Part shown: positions 11,227-22,815 of the stretch, piece after piece
Numbering within the stretch: the first letter of the stretch is position 1
How the letters are laid out: each line of letters begins with the position of its first letter
Source: Immersiella caudata
Lineage: Eukaryota; Ascomycota; Sordariomycetes; Sordariales; Lasiosphaeriaceae
Assembly: GCA_030512335.1 (NCBI GenBank)
Contig: JAULSU010000005.1
Coordinates: forward strand, 2,480,001-2,544,000
DNA length: 64,000 bases
Reading direction: 5' to 3'
Notes under the pieces: model-generated
Seen by the model: the letters and a program-made list of their open reading frames with translations, nothing else
What the model was told of the DNA's origin: nothing
Databases searched by the model: none
Position numbers and translations under genes: made by a program

Positions 11227-14200
11227 ATGGCTGCAGAAGACGAAGGTGCGTCTCTCGATTGGGAGACACACGAAACCCAGATCCGCAACCTGTTTATCTC
11301 ACAAAACAAGACATGGAAGGAGGTTGCCGCCATAATGAGTGAGACGCAGCAATTCACGGCGACGTACGCATCTTATGCCTTCAGGTGCACAGTTTCGCCT
11401 CACAGCTAACCTATTAAAGCGAGAGACAGTACAAATATCGCTTCCCCGGTCTCAAGAACGTCAAAGAAGACGAATGGGCATACATCGAAGAGGAAATTAG
11501 GAGTCGCGCCGCGGCTGGAAAGCTGTCTTTGCCCTGCCTCCATGATCAACCTCTTCCGATGAGCCGCGTTAGCCGCGGAATCGCTCGTGCCCGAATTGCG
11601 AGATCCGGGATCACCAAACAATCCTCACCTCGTATGTCCACGATAAATGAAGTGTAGTGGATGAGAATGGCTGACAGACATGGATGTTAAAAGAGAGCAG
11701 ACAGCGTCATCTCCAGAATGGCCGAATCACCGTCCGAACACCGCCGCCGCTCTGGTCAAAGTTGGCTCCTCCCAGTCCTACCGACCAACAAATGCTCGAC
11801 GAGCCGCCACGGGGCGCGGATCATGGTGTGGCAACATGCTCTTCACTTCGCGCTCAAGGTTCGCCAACGGTAACCGAAGGTCTTGGGGCATTGTTCGATT
11901 TCGAGGCTGCCAGTTCCATTGGTAAGTGATGCCACAAGAGGATATCTATTTGAAAATACCCTCCGGCTTTTACGCCTTGGACACTCTAGGATCTCGCTGA
12001 CGTCGAATTTAACTAGGCAATCTGGCTTTCACTTGGGAGACATCTGGCCCATTTGCAGCAGACGTTCCCATAACTTTTGGGCGAACTCCTAGTCCGATGC
12101 GGCTTGAATCCGACGCTACATCAGCCCTTCCGGTTTGGGTACACTCTTCCGGTCATCATGACTCGCAATCTTGGTCTCCGTCAATCAGAGAGAGCCCTGC
12201 TCAGTTTCTTGCCGACTGCACGACTTTCGACTTCACAGATACCCTGCACCAAAGTCTGACTGCGAACTTGCCCTGGTTCCAAGTTTTAGGCGCAATCGAA
12301 GGAGAACCAGGTATGTTTGCGTATTTCATTGCTTGTCTAGGTATCTACTCTGAGTAGGTTTGTTTGCTCACCACATGTACAGACCATCGCGGCCTGTGTC
12401 TTGATATCGCTCCTGCAGCGAGAGTTCACGGTTCTCATGGCACTGCGTCTTCCAACAGCCTCATCGAGAGGCGAAAAATGCTCTCAGATCTTCTTGGATT
12501 CCCCGCTCAAAGTGTTGTCGAGTTTTCCACGCGGCTCCAGGGTTACATTCCCGAGCGAAGAGACGGTGACCTCCCAAGGACGCTGGAGCAGATCCTAGAC
12601 CCCAGTGCAAACGCACTGCCGGCGCTGTTTGCACTCATTGCCTACTTTGCTACCAACAATTCTCTCAACAAGAGCAAAATGGACGGATTTCTCAAATGGG
12701 CCACCGAGCATCAGCATTTGAGTTTTCTCCAGCAATTTATGGCGTTGCAACTTCCCACCATCCATGCATTTGCCAAGCATGTCTTCGAATCAGCAATCCG
12801 CATCAAGAGCGTCCCGTTGCTCAGCGAACTTTTAGACCGTGGCGTGGACTTCGGCAGCGTCGCCCAGGACATAGTCTCAATCGGCGATCATGCTTTCACA
12901 AGACGCGTTCTGATGAAGATAGACCCCAAATACTTCAAGGAAGATGTTGGCAGTAGCCTGTTTCATCAATTTGTCAGCACTGGGCTGTTCGACTTGGCGA
13001 AGATTTTACTGGATAACGGAGTCTCCGTCGACGTAAGATCCTCCAGCGGCGGCAATACAGCTCTCTTCGTGGCTGCTTGCTACGGCGGGATTGAACGTGT
13101 GCAGTTTCTCACTGAGGCTGGCGCAGACATCCTGGCAAGCTGTGCCTGGAATAGCTATGACCGCGAAAATGGCAACAATCCTATTGCACGCGCAACGTCC
13201 CGGGGGAGAGCCGATATCGTCGCCTTGATGCTCAAGCACAACCCCAACCGAGGACTCACTGGTGAAATTCATGGGAAACCAGTCATTCAGTGGGCCTCAC
13301 TTCATTGCAAGCAAATATGCGAGCTCCTCCTCAAGCATGCAGCAACGGAATCACCAGCCGTGCTTCTTGGGGACTTATTCGACGCTGCAGTCATGGGAGG
13401 CCAGGAATGGACCGCCTACGTTCAAAAGCATTCCAATGGTATACCTAATTCCCAGTTGGAGCAAGTACTGGAAGAGTGCATCAAGAGCAGTCGCTTCGCT
13501 GCGGCAGCGACATTGCTCGTGCACGGTGTAGACCCCAACGGTCCAACACTGACCAAGCGTCCCATCAAAACAGCCCTGGACCTCAAGAGACTGGAATACG
13601 TCGAGCTGCTCCTGAAGCACAAAGTAAAGTTGACAGAAACTGGGCTGCTTTATCTAGCGGTGCGTTTTCCGGGCGTCGGTGCCCTGAAAATGCTTCTTCC
13701 CCATTGCACAGATCCCAGGGAAAGGATGAAAGCACTTGTCACTGCTGTCACCCTCAGCTCCAATCACAAACTTGCCCAAGCTTATATCCAGATACTGCTG
13801 CGATCCGGAGTCAACGTCGACACACCTGGCCTTCGTCTCAATCCCCTTCAATCCGCCGCAGGTGAAGGGGACGTCAAAATGGTTTCATTCCTGCTTCAGA
13901 GAGGCGCAGGTGTCAACGCCGCGGCATTTGACTGCGGCGGACGAACAGCACTACAGGCCGCGCTGGGGGGTGAGAGCCCCATGAAACTAGCCAGGATCCT
14001 GCTTCGCAAAAAAGCTGATATCCTAGCTCCCCCGGCCATCGTAGACGGGCGCACGCCACTAGAAGCTTTCTGTCACTCCTGCTCAGACGAAGCCATGGAG
14101 GGCAGCCGCTCTGAGATGTTCTTTGGCGAGCTGTTGGATGCTGGGGCTGAAGTCAATCGGCCGGACGGAGAGCCAAGCTCAGTGCTTCACGGGTTAATTT

Positions 14201-14841
14201 CCAAGAGTTGGCATAAGACACTCGCCAGATGTCTCGAGCCACGATATCACACGATTGCCGACCACTTGTGGCGCGATGAGGAATTTTCAGAAGAGGACCC
14301 GGAGCTTTACAAAACTCTCACGCCAACACAACTTGCTGCATCGGAGGGAGATATGGAAGCGTTGAAGATGCTTTTGGAATACGGCACCAGCGTGAACGAG
14401 CCCCCGGGTGATGATTTCGGGCGCACGGCTCTCCAAGCTGCTTGTGAACAGGAAATCGGGCCTGCTAAAACGGAACTCGTCGACTTCCTTCTCGATCAGG
14501 GCGCCGACGTCAACGCTGAGGCGGGTCTAGAATGCGGAGTCACAGCGCTCCAAGCAGCAGCAATCACGGGTGACATCAAACTAGTTGAGCTTCTCATCTC
14601 AAAGGGAGCGGATGTCAATGCTATGGCTTCTTTGGAACAAGGCCGGTACGCCATTGAAGGGGCTGCTGAGCACGGGCGGTTGGATACGGTCAAGATGTTG
14701 CTCAATGCCGGAGCAAAGGGAAATCTGGAGCTGGGGACGGGGTTTGAATATGCCATTGAGCTGGCCGAAGAGAATGGGCATTTTGCTGTGGCGAATATGC
14801 TCAAGACCGAGGGACCGGACTATTTGGCTATGTTTGTCTGA
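11227..14841 (+). CDS. Clr5-domain ankyrin-repeat protein
   Basis: Model: exons 11227-11363, 11420-11631, 11694-11921, 12017-12310 and 12383-14841, 1,109 aa. Every junction preserves frame and has a GT donor; two acceptors are AAAG. Residues about 10-70 form a Clr5 domain (W-x-T-H-E, LFISQNKTWKEVAAIM, YRFPGLKNVKEDEW), a putative DNA-binding module. A second basic segment follows (RVSRGIARARIARSG). After a disordered linker of about 200 residues, the C-terminal 700 residues carry ankyrin repeats, some degenerate. The clearest ones are at the end (GRTALQAACE, VTALQAAAITGDIKLVELL, GADVNA). Clr5 is named after an S. pombe silencing factor. The repeats suggest a protein-binding scaffold. Such proteins are numerous and variable in filamentous fungi, and the neighbouring HET gene fits an accessory region. 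Confidence 0.88.
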
Positions 14842-15451
14842 GTTGGTGGGAGGAGAGATTTGGGATTTATCGACATTTTCTTTGCTTTGAATATCCAGAT
14901 TTCATGCTTTGTACGCCTTGGCACAACTTTTCCCAGCCGAGAAAGGTTGTTTGTTCCGCTCACCATTCATGGTTTCTCAACGAGCGGGCATTTCACATTA
15001 AGGGGCTGGAAGGGGCGCTTCTGGTGATCTAACTTTAGGCAGCAAGCTTTGGCTCTGAATGGTCATGGGATGCTTGTATGCAATACAAAGCAACGTAAGT
15101 CAGTGGCAAAACCTGACCATATATACACATGGAAGGGATGCAGTAAGGAGAAAGGTTATGTAGAGGTCATTTTCAATGTACTGCTGACTGTTCCTGGCAC
15201 TTACTGGCCTGGGAAGAGTTTCGGGGTGTAACGTGGTGTGGATTTGGGGCTTCATTCATAGCCTGGTGGACTCGGGATCCTAGTGCCAGGAGAAGCTCTC
15301 TTCTATTTCGACGAAAGAATCTGCCACTGGTATCTCCTGCCTCTACCGAGGCTCCGAGCTAAATAAGCTCATGTTTTCCTCCCTTCTTCAACCCTTCTTC
15401 AACCCTTCTTCAACCCTTCTTCCCCGTAGCCCAGCAAGGTACCAGCTTACC
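14842..15451. other. Intergenic, 3' ends of Clr5-ankyrin gene and amidase remnant
   Basis: These 610 bp separate convergent 3' ends. They contain the 11-bp tandem repeat at 15381-15422 and no coding region with a recognisable product. Confidence 0.5.
15381..15422. repeat. 11-bp tandem repeat, about 3.8 copies
   Basis: The unit CCCTTCTTCAA is repeated perfectly, with copies starting at 15381, 15392, 15403 and 15414; the last copy is cut after nine bases. It lies just beyond the 3' end of the amidase remnant and looks like replication slippage in a pyrimidine-rich tract. Confidence 0.9.
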
Positions 15452-17294
15452 TTAGCCCCCAACCCCACAACACTCCGTCGAGGGAGCTTTGAAAGGCAAC
15501 GGTCCATTCCGACGAACTCCAGTCACCTGCTCAAATGCATGACCTACTTGAATCAAGACCCCATCCGAGAACGCCTTTGTGGTCAAAGTGAGTGAATACG
15601 AGATTCCAGGTGCAACCCTGGCAAGGTGGGGTGCATTCTCATTCAGCTCAATAGGCGCGTCTTCAGGGTTGAATCCCAACGGCGCTCCCAAAACTGGAAA
15701 ACCCATCTTGGCAGCCAGATCATTTGCGATACCCATAGACGATGGAACAACCAGAAGGTCAAGGTTGTGCGCCCCCATCGCTCCAAGGATGCCTCCTGAA
15801 CCACCGTAGAACTGCTCTTGGGCAACCATTTCGCGGTATTTATCGCTGTCGACATCGATCCCCTCGTCTTGGGTCCAAAGAAATTTGCCGATATCGCGGT
15901 CAGGGAATTCCTCACTGAGGAACCTCCTGCTGAATTCGATGATATCCTCCGCGGTATGTATATTGTTCGGGTTGGTCTCGAGAGTCTGGAGGTAGCGGAA
16001 AATGTCCCGTTTGAACTCCGAGGATCTCACAATGCCGCGGACTTGCTAATTTAGCTCCTTGAAACCTTCCGCTTCTGGGAAGTCGACATCCACAACCTTC
16101 GCTCCGGCTTGACTCAGCGTGTTCAGGGCAGATCCGAAAGACACCATGACTGGTGACGAAGATTCGGCACTAAAGGCGTTGCGAGGGACGCCGATTGTGA
16201 TATCAGTCAGGTCTGTTCCTTTGCAGTAAATCGTAAAATCAGGGATTTCGAAGGGAATGTTCCACGTCTACTCGTCTTTCTCGCTTTGTTCCGCCATAGC
16301 TGTGAGCATGTAAGCGGTATCCTTGACGGTTCTCGTCAGCGTGTCGAGGACGTCCTGCCGACCCGATATGGGGATAGCGCCGTCATTCGCGATCAAGCCG
16401 TGGCTGTGGCTCGAGACCTACAACATTGTTGAACTCAGTGGGTTCAACGATGCTGCCAAATGTCTAAAACAATATCAGAGACTCTACCAGCCGACCACAG
16501 TTGTAAATAAGCAGTGCAGATGGAAACTCTCCTCGGTGCCAATGGCTGCGGTTGAAAGTCCAAGAGCAGCTGCAACTGCTAAGCTGGAACTGCTGCCTTC
16601 GGGAGTGGAATTGGATAATACGCTCCCAGTGTTTGGCCTCCCCGAGAACTCCAGCCAGAGCTGATACTCAAACCTCTGAAATTGGCCCACTCAGACATGT
16701 TGGTTTTGCCAAGAATCAGAACTCCCGCTTTGCGATCAGTGAAGACTCGATCGATGGTTTTGCGCCTAGAAGGGCAAATGAGCCAGCTGAGACGTCGAAC
16801 TTGTCCGCAGTCGCAATGTTATCCTTGACGAGTATTGGAATGACATGCAAAGGGCTTCAGTGCGGCCAGCAAGTCTGCTTTGTAGTGGGGACGATAGGTT
16901 GAGGAAGCCAGACTCACCCTCTGCTTGCGTCGTTTTTCCGCTCATCATCAAGCTTCTGAGCTGCGGAGAGGGCATCGGGGTTTATCTGCAACACCGCGTT
17001 GAAACCCGATGCTTCATCGATTCTTGCAAGGTATGCTTTTGTGAGATCGACGGTGGTAAGCTGTCCCGACTGGAGGCCGTACGCGACTTCCTCAATCGTA
17101 CTGTTCAGAAGATTCGGGAAAGTACGTTCGCCGGCAAACGGCCCTGCGGAGGTGGGTGCCGTGCCCATGATCTTGCGCGTGATGCTCGAGAGGAACTGCG
17201 GCGGGGTAATGCGAACACAAGAGCAGAGACCCAAGCTTATGAGCCCGCCCAGGAGCGTGAAGAAGAATGCGAGATGCTGTTCCCAGCTATTCAT
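15452..17294 (-). pseudogene. Decayed amidase (amidase signature family)
   Basis: Minus-strand reading shows an amidase split over several frames. The N-terminal part (17294-16914) has a hydrophobic signal-anchor, then TIEEVAYGLQSGQLTTVDLTKAYLARI cut short by a GTGAGT donor. Downstream come IPILVKDNIAT, which holds the catalytic Lys of the Ser-cisSer-Lys triad, LGKTNMSEWANFRG, GSSSSLAVAAALGLSTAAIGTE around the nucleophile, and ISGRQDVLDTLTRTVKDTAYML. The C-terminal part (to 15452) is intact for 192 residues. Lesions: in-frame TAG at 16270-16268 and 16046-16048, a frameshift around 16720-16735, and loss of frame around 16480-16490. The Gly-rich signature is also altered (EGSSSS rather than GGSSSG). 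An enzyme cannot be made from this sequence as it stands. Confidence 0.85.
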
Positions 17295-18179
17295 GCGTTT
17301 TTTCCGCTATTGTGCGGTACTTCAGGGCCGTACTTGATGCGCCACGCCAGGGAAGAAAATGCTCGTGTGGGATTTGCGTGGTGAAGAGGGAAAGGACGAA
17401 GGGGGCAGCCGAGACGCTGAATTTTGTGGTTCAGCCATGGATACTGGCCAGCATGGAAGAGGTATCCACTTCTGTGAGATTCAAGACGCACGTGGTGTCG
17501 ACCGGAGGCGGTGAAGCAGAGGGGCGGATATTTGCGATGAAAATCATTCCAAGCAAACGGCCGTACTGTGCGAGGTATATAGTCCGAACACCGTCTCACT
17601 GGGCTGGCAACGCCTCCCCCTTCCGCCGCCCCAGAATCTGTTCACATCTCTGAAACCGGCGTTCTCAACCATAGCCACACCACCACCACCACCACCACCA
17701 CCACAACTAGAAACGAAGATTGCAGATCATGATGTCAAAGTTGCTGGCTCACGGTCTAACTCATGGTCGTGGTCACCCTTCACAGGTTGGGACCTCACAC
17801 ATCCTCCCACCCCTTCATCCCCACCTATCACGCCGCGCATCCAAGGGGCTTCCCAATGGCGAAAACGAGCAAACAAAATGTGGGGAGACTCCAGAGCCAA
17901 GGGGCTCAGGAACTTACGTTGGAAAGTTCGTCGACTTCGACGGGACGGGGGTTGATGCTGGGGGGCTGTTATGAGAGGAACGTGGAATCCTGGTCTTCAA
18001 CATGCATTGAAGACTGCCCAGACGCTACGGCAGATAAAAATCCGCTTTTGTTCTAGGCGACAATCTGGATGTGGATCCGACCCACATCATTGCCCCGGCC
18101 CAACGAGGAGCTGCCCGACTTGGACAAACTTCAAGTCACCCTTCAATCTGCCTGTTCAAAGCTGTGCTATCACCCAACC
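17295..18179. other. Divergent intergenic region, about 0.9 kb
   Basis: Lies between the 5' end of the amidase remnant (minus) and the HET gene (plus). It contains an (ACC)n run at 17679-17704. No further gene was recognised. Confidence 0.5.
17679..17704. repeat. (ACC)n microsatellite
   Basis: About 8.5 perfect units of the trinucleotide ACC, non-coding, upstream of the HET gene. Confidence 0.9.
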
Positions 18180-20510
18180 ATGAGTTCGGTCCACCTGTCT
18201 GATGATAGCGGTCCTCAGTTTGCCGCGCGGGCGTATCCAGGCTGCTTCACAGTCGACGAAGTTCGCTGTCGTCTCGAACCCGGAGCAGATGCGACAACAG
18301 CCAGACAACGGCCCCCAAATTTGGAAATTGGCCAAGCATCAGAGGTTACACGCGATACCCACTTTCTCCCCGACTGCATCTGCGCCCCCCTCCACGTCAG
18401 GTGCACCGGATCGACATCGACTACACCAGAGCCTGAGTTTGTGAACGTCACGGTTGACCACCTTCGGTATTACTCCCAGCGAGGTTGCTGGTTCTGTTCT
18501 ATCGTTCTGGGCGGCATCGCTGCAGCGCCTCCCTGGGACCTCAAGAGAGAAGAGGAAATACCACCGTTCCCATATTTTCGCATGCCAGCCGCAGAAAAAA
18601 AGCATTCCAGGCCCGACTTCTCCATCGACGTGTTTGGAGACAGCAAACGCGGCTTTGAGCCGAGGTTGGTATATTATGTTGATGAAGCTGAGGGTAAGAG
18701 TTCCTTTCACTCCAGGACGAATTCAAGTCCAGGTGATGACATCAAGAGCAGTACCTTCATCACCTGCAAGCTTTTTCATGTCAGGAAAGAGCCTGATCGA
18801 ACGAATCCACATACCCAGCTTGCCTTTGCAGCCCGGCATCTACGAGAATGTCAGGACAACCACGCATGTGTCCCTCCAACTCCACCCACCATGCCGACAC
18901 GACTTCTTCACGTCCAAGTCACAGACGTAAAATACGCTGTACAGCTCGTAACGGACATCTCCCCGCGGCCCTACGTCACTCTGAGCCACTGTTGGGGCAA
19001 GACCTTCCCAAAGGGCGTCATCGCAACACTTGAGAACTTGGATACTCGTCTATCAAGCTGCGGTATTCCATGGGAAGTCCTTCCTCAGACCTTCCGTGAT
19101 GCGGTGGCCATGACCGAGCGCCTCGGGTTTGAGTATCTCTGGATTGACGCCCTGTGCATTCTTCAAGACTCGTCAGAGGATTGGATGGTCGAGTCAGCTC
19201 GCATGCACGACGTCTATTCTCACTGTGCTCTCATGATCAGTGCGGATGCCTCTCCTGATAGCAGAGCCGGCTTGTTTCGGGGGTCCAACATGTCATACAG
19301 GCCATGGCCGGCTGTAAGCGGCACGGCATCGGCAGATGGAGTGTCGTGGAAGAACCATGGTGTCAAAGCTTGCCATGGCTTGGTCCACGGTATAACCTGG
19401 CCGGCGCTGGCGTTTCGATTGCCCGAAAATTTGTATCACCAGCGCCCCTTGGCAACTCGTGCCTGGTGCTACCAAGAGCAACGCCTGGCCCGAAGAGTTC
19501 TCCACATGTCAGTCGACGAAGCACTGTGGGACTGCGCGGGCGACCTCCTCAAATGTCAATGCGGCCAGTTGAGTCACGGCAAGCATGAGTACGACGTGTT
19601 TGCTTGGCAAAGAACACTTGTCGAGAAAGAATGCACGAGGAAGGAGAAAGAATCCCTCTGGATGAACACTGTCTACAACTACACCGAGCGGGACTTGACG
19701 GTCTGGACTGACCGACTGCCTGCCCTGTCGGGGCTGGCGACTCAGTTCTTGACAGCATCCAAGGAGCCGGAACCTGATGAAAACGCCAAGCGGCCTTTCA
19801 AGGAGATAAGCCTCGGCACTTACCTGGCTGGCATCTGGTCATCCTCCCTTCCCTTCGGTCTCTGCTGACACGTCCCAAACACACCGGGAAAGCGTCTGTT
19901 GGACGTGTCTTCCCGCTACATTGCGCCTTCGTGGTCTTGGGCTAGCGTCTCTGGAAACATCAACTGGTGGTGGGATGACACCAACTTTCAACCACTTACC
20001 GAGATCCTCCACGCACGATGCGAACTTGCCGGGTCGAATGAGACAGGCAGTGTTCTTCGAGGCGAGACCTACTTGAGAGCAAGAGTAATTCCCTTGAAAT
20101 TGTATCACGGCGATTTGGAGATCCCTGGCACCGATGGGATAAGATATTCCTACATGCATGTGCAAGCGCGGGATCCATCAACGGGCAGGTTCGCGCCGCC
20201 GAGCATGTACCTTCCCGATTACGCGCCGCCTCAGATATCGAGTGAGATCGTGTTGTTTTCTGGGGCGGACATGATATGGGGAGATAAAAAGACTGCGGAG
20301 CGGGTTGATGAGTTGACTCCCTTGCTCGATGCTGAGTATTTTGGATTGCAAATCGCCGCAAACTACATTATGGTTATCCAGCCCGCTCTTGGCGAGGGCC
20401 CTGAGGTGTTTGAGCGGGTGGGCTCGATCCAGAGGGACTGGAATGGAGACGTTCCCGATTTGACCAGGTGGTTTGAAGGAGCTGACGAAAGGACAGTCAG
20501 ACTGGTATAA
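18180..20510 (+). CDS. HET-domain protein gene interrupted by one in-frame TGA
   Basis: Without introns, the frame runs from the ATG at 18180 (context AACCATG; an upstream ATG at 18069 has poor context) to TAA at 20508-20510, with one TGA at 19866-19868. Upstream are 562 codons, downstream 213. The HET domain follows residue 270 and contains YVTLSHCWG, LPQTFRDAV, YLWIDALCILQD, SAHC-like YSHCALMISADAS and RAWCYQEQRLARRVL. HET domains act in heterokaryon incompatibility and programmed cell death. The TGA falls in the conserved block SSLPFGLC-stop-HV ... APSWSWAS, where relatives usually have Trp, so one G-to-A change explains it. As read, the protein would end after the HET core, losing the C-terminal beta-rich part. 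It is either a recent pseudogene, a truncated but functional allele, or a sequencing error. Confidence 0.85.
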
Positions 20511-21023
20511 ATGGATGCGAAGGGAGGGAATTGGGTTGGGGTGGGAAGGGGGAGGTATGCTCCTTCCCGGGTCGTACAGGCTTCTTCCGTTCTTGTCTTC
20601 GGATGCAGTCCAAGCTTGTGGAGCAATGAAATCATGCCTAGCGGTCAATGTTTCTCGCTCTCCTGCAACTTCCCTGGCCAGAACTATTCCCGACGTGACC
20701 CGAACCTGCCAAGCTGGCGTTGTCCCGCCTAGTTTTTTCTTTCGAATTGGAACGATGTACCAGCTGCTGCGCATCGTCCACTCAATTTCCTTCTGGCTTT
20801 GAACTTGCTGCCAAATTCTTCGCCCAACTTCACTCGTCTTTGTTTCGTCCCTCTGCAGCATCGGATTCCGCTCGTTACTCTCCAGCCGCGTTTATCACTA
20901 TTCAACTTCCTTGCCATCTACCCGACACGACACAACGAAGTCCCCAGACTTTCGGGTTATCGCTGCCACCCCTCTACTAACGTGCGATTGGCTTCACCCC
21001 TGCTTCTTTGAGCCGTCGTGGCG
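20511..21023. other. Intergenic, 513 bp
   Basis: Tandem spacer between the HET gene and the Cys-rich secreted protein. It is pyrimidine-rich in the last 200 bp, consistent with a fungal promoter and 5' UTR. Nothing else was recognised. Confidence 0.5.
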
Positions 21024-22815
21024 ATGAAGGTCGATCCAGAGCAGCCCAAACCAAGTCCATCTTGTCTTTGCTATAGGGCAAGAGCTGACTGGCGTCATCC
21101 TTCAGGCCCACCTCGCCCTGGCATCATGCCCCATCCTGCTCTCCTCGGTTCTAGCTGCTAGCCCTAGCTCCCCTGAAGCCAACACTCACAACATTGCGAC
21201 ATCTGTCACGCCGGCATCTGGCGAGGAATGGGAAACCTATGACGAGCCGAAAAACCCATGGACCGTGTGGTGCAAAAAGCCACCAGCTTCCCCCGGTATC
21301 AACATCTGCGTCAATTATGCAAGTGCTCGCTGTGCGGAAAAGACAGGAAAGCTACATGGGCTGATGCCTTGCATCAACAACTGTGAATGCCGACCCACTG
21401 TCGCCGATGTGGTTGTCGATACCGCCGTCAACATTGTTCTTGACAAGTCCTCAAGTTCGGTTACAGGGCTGGACTCCGGGGACACCACTGCACTCGCGAG
21501 CATCGACGATGACAGAGGTCTCGATGGCCCAGATCGAGGCAAGTGGTTTCTTCAATGCGACTCTCAGTCTGAATTGCGTTCACACTCGTATCCCGGGTCA
21601 CCATCGCCAAGAGTCTGCCGAATGAAGTTGGGAACCACATGCGACCAGAAGAGTGGCCAGGTCATTTCGAATTACGAGCCGTGCAAGAAAGCTTGCAGTT
21701 GCCGGTTTGCTTCATTCCAGCCCACGACATTTTCCGGCACCCATCTCGCAATCCCCGATAGTTCTCACCGACAGCCGGACGCCGCTGACGACCTGGACTT
21801 CCCTGGCCAGCATGGCTATTCGATGCAGTGTTACGACTCCAGATACGCCGATTACTGTCTGTCACTGTCGCGGTGCGACTCGCAAGGCGCCGTTTACACG
21901 AGAAACGGGTGGTGCTACAACACCTGTGAATGCAAGCCTACACGACTTGCATCCGACTTGACAACTACTACTTCACGCCTCGCTCCCCGATCCGAAACCG
22001 CGGGTAGGACAACAAGCTATATCGACACTGAGCTGTTAGCATATGGTGAGACCTCTGGGTATTTCATCGGGTGCATAAACATGGACTTCGCCATGGAGTG
22101 CAGAGGCTATGTGAACCGTCATTGCGACTCCAACGGCAACGTCGTACCCAACGGTACCCTGTACGATACGTGTCTTCAGTCAAATCTCTGCCGGTGCTTT
22201 CACACTGACGAAGAAGCACGGAAGGAAGGCTTTCCCGCCAGGGCCTACTTCCCCCCAGTAAACATGGCCACCGACGCCGCCACCGACATCGTCAAGCGCG
22301 ACAGCAACGATTACTTACCGGGTTGCGTCAACAAGAGGATCACGAGTGTTTGTCGTCCTCAGTCCGAGTGCGACCTTGAGGGGACAATGCGTACGACCAA
22401 CAAGTTCTGCGCCTCCTATTGCAGTTGCAAACCAAGGAAGCCCGAAGACGATTGGACTGCTCCCACGCTGCCTGTCCTCCCTCGATCCGACGACATGGAG
22501 AGCGGCGAATCAGTTCACTCTGTGGAGTCTGCCCATGACCCTCCTACCCTTCCCCAACGCTCCCACGCCCATGGCCGTGCCTCCGTCCCTGCCGTTTACC
22601 GTCCTCACCGTGAAACCACAGGGAGATCGGAGTCTCCGTACGGATGGAGAATCAAATGCCGCGACCCCCTCAAGCTCCTCCCGAAGTGTGAGAGCATATC
22701 AACTTGCAACCGCCGCGGCAGACTTCTCACAGAAGATTGGTACACTTGCAAGAGGAACTGTCACTGTGCCCCACAGGTATGGGGAGAGGGGGTGAGTGGT
22801 GAAGAGCTGGCTTGA
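21024..22815 (+). CDS. Secreted protein built from six six-cysteine repeats
   Basis: Model: exons 21024-21029 and 21106-22815, 571 aa. The first exon is only Met-Lys; the 76-nt intron has a GCTGAC branch and TTCAG acceptor, but a weak GTCGAT donor. Splicing places MK directly before a strong signal peptide (AHLALASCPILLSSVLAAS). The mature part holds exactly 36 Cys, all in six units with pattern C-x8-19-C-x5-7-C-x12-15-C-x3-5-C-x-C. These span about residues 58-97, 153-201, 244-278, 325-366, 409-443 and 520-556. Each unit ends in a CxC followed by basic or aromatic residues (CECRP, CSCRF, CECKP, CRCFH, CSCKP, CHCAP). The linkers are Ser/Thr/Pro-rich and acidic. I do not recognise a named domain. 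The export signal and paired-Cys architecture suggest a disulfide-rich extracellular or cell-wall protein; an effector role is only speculation. Confidence 0.8.
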
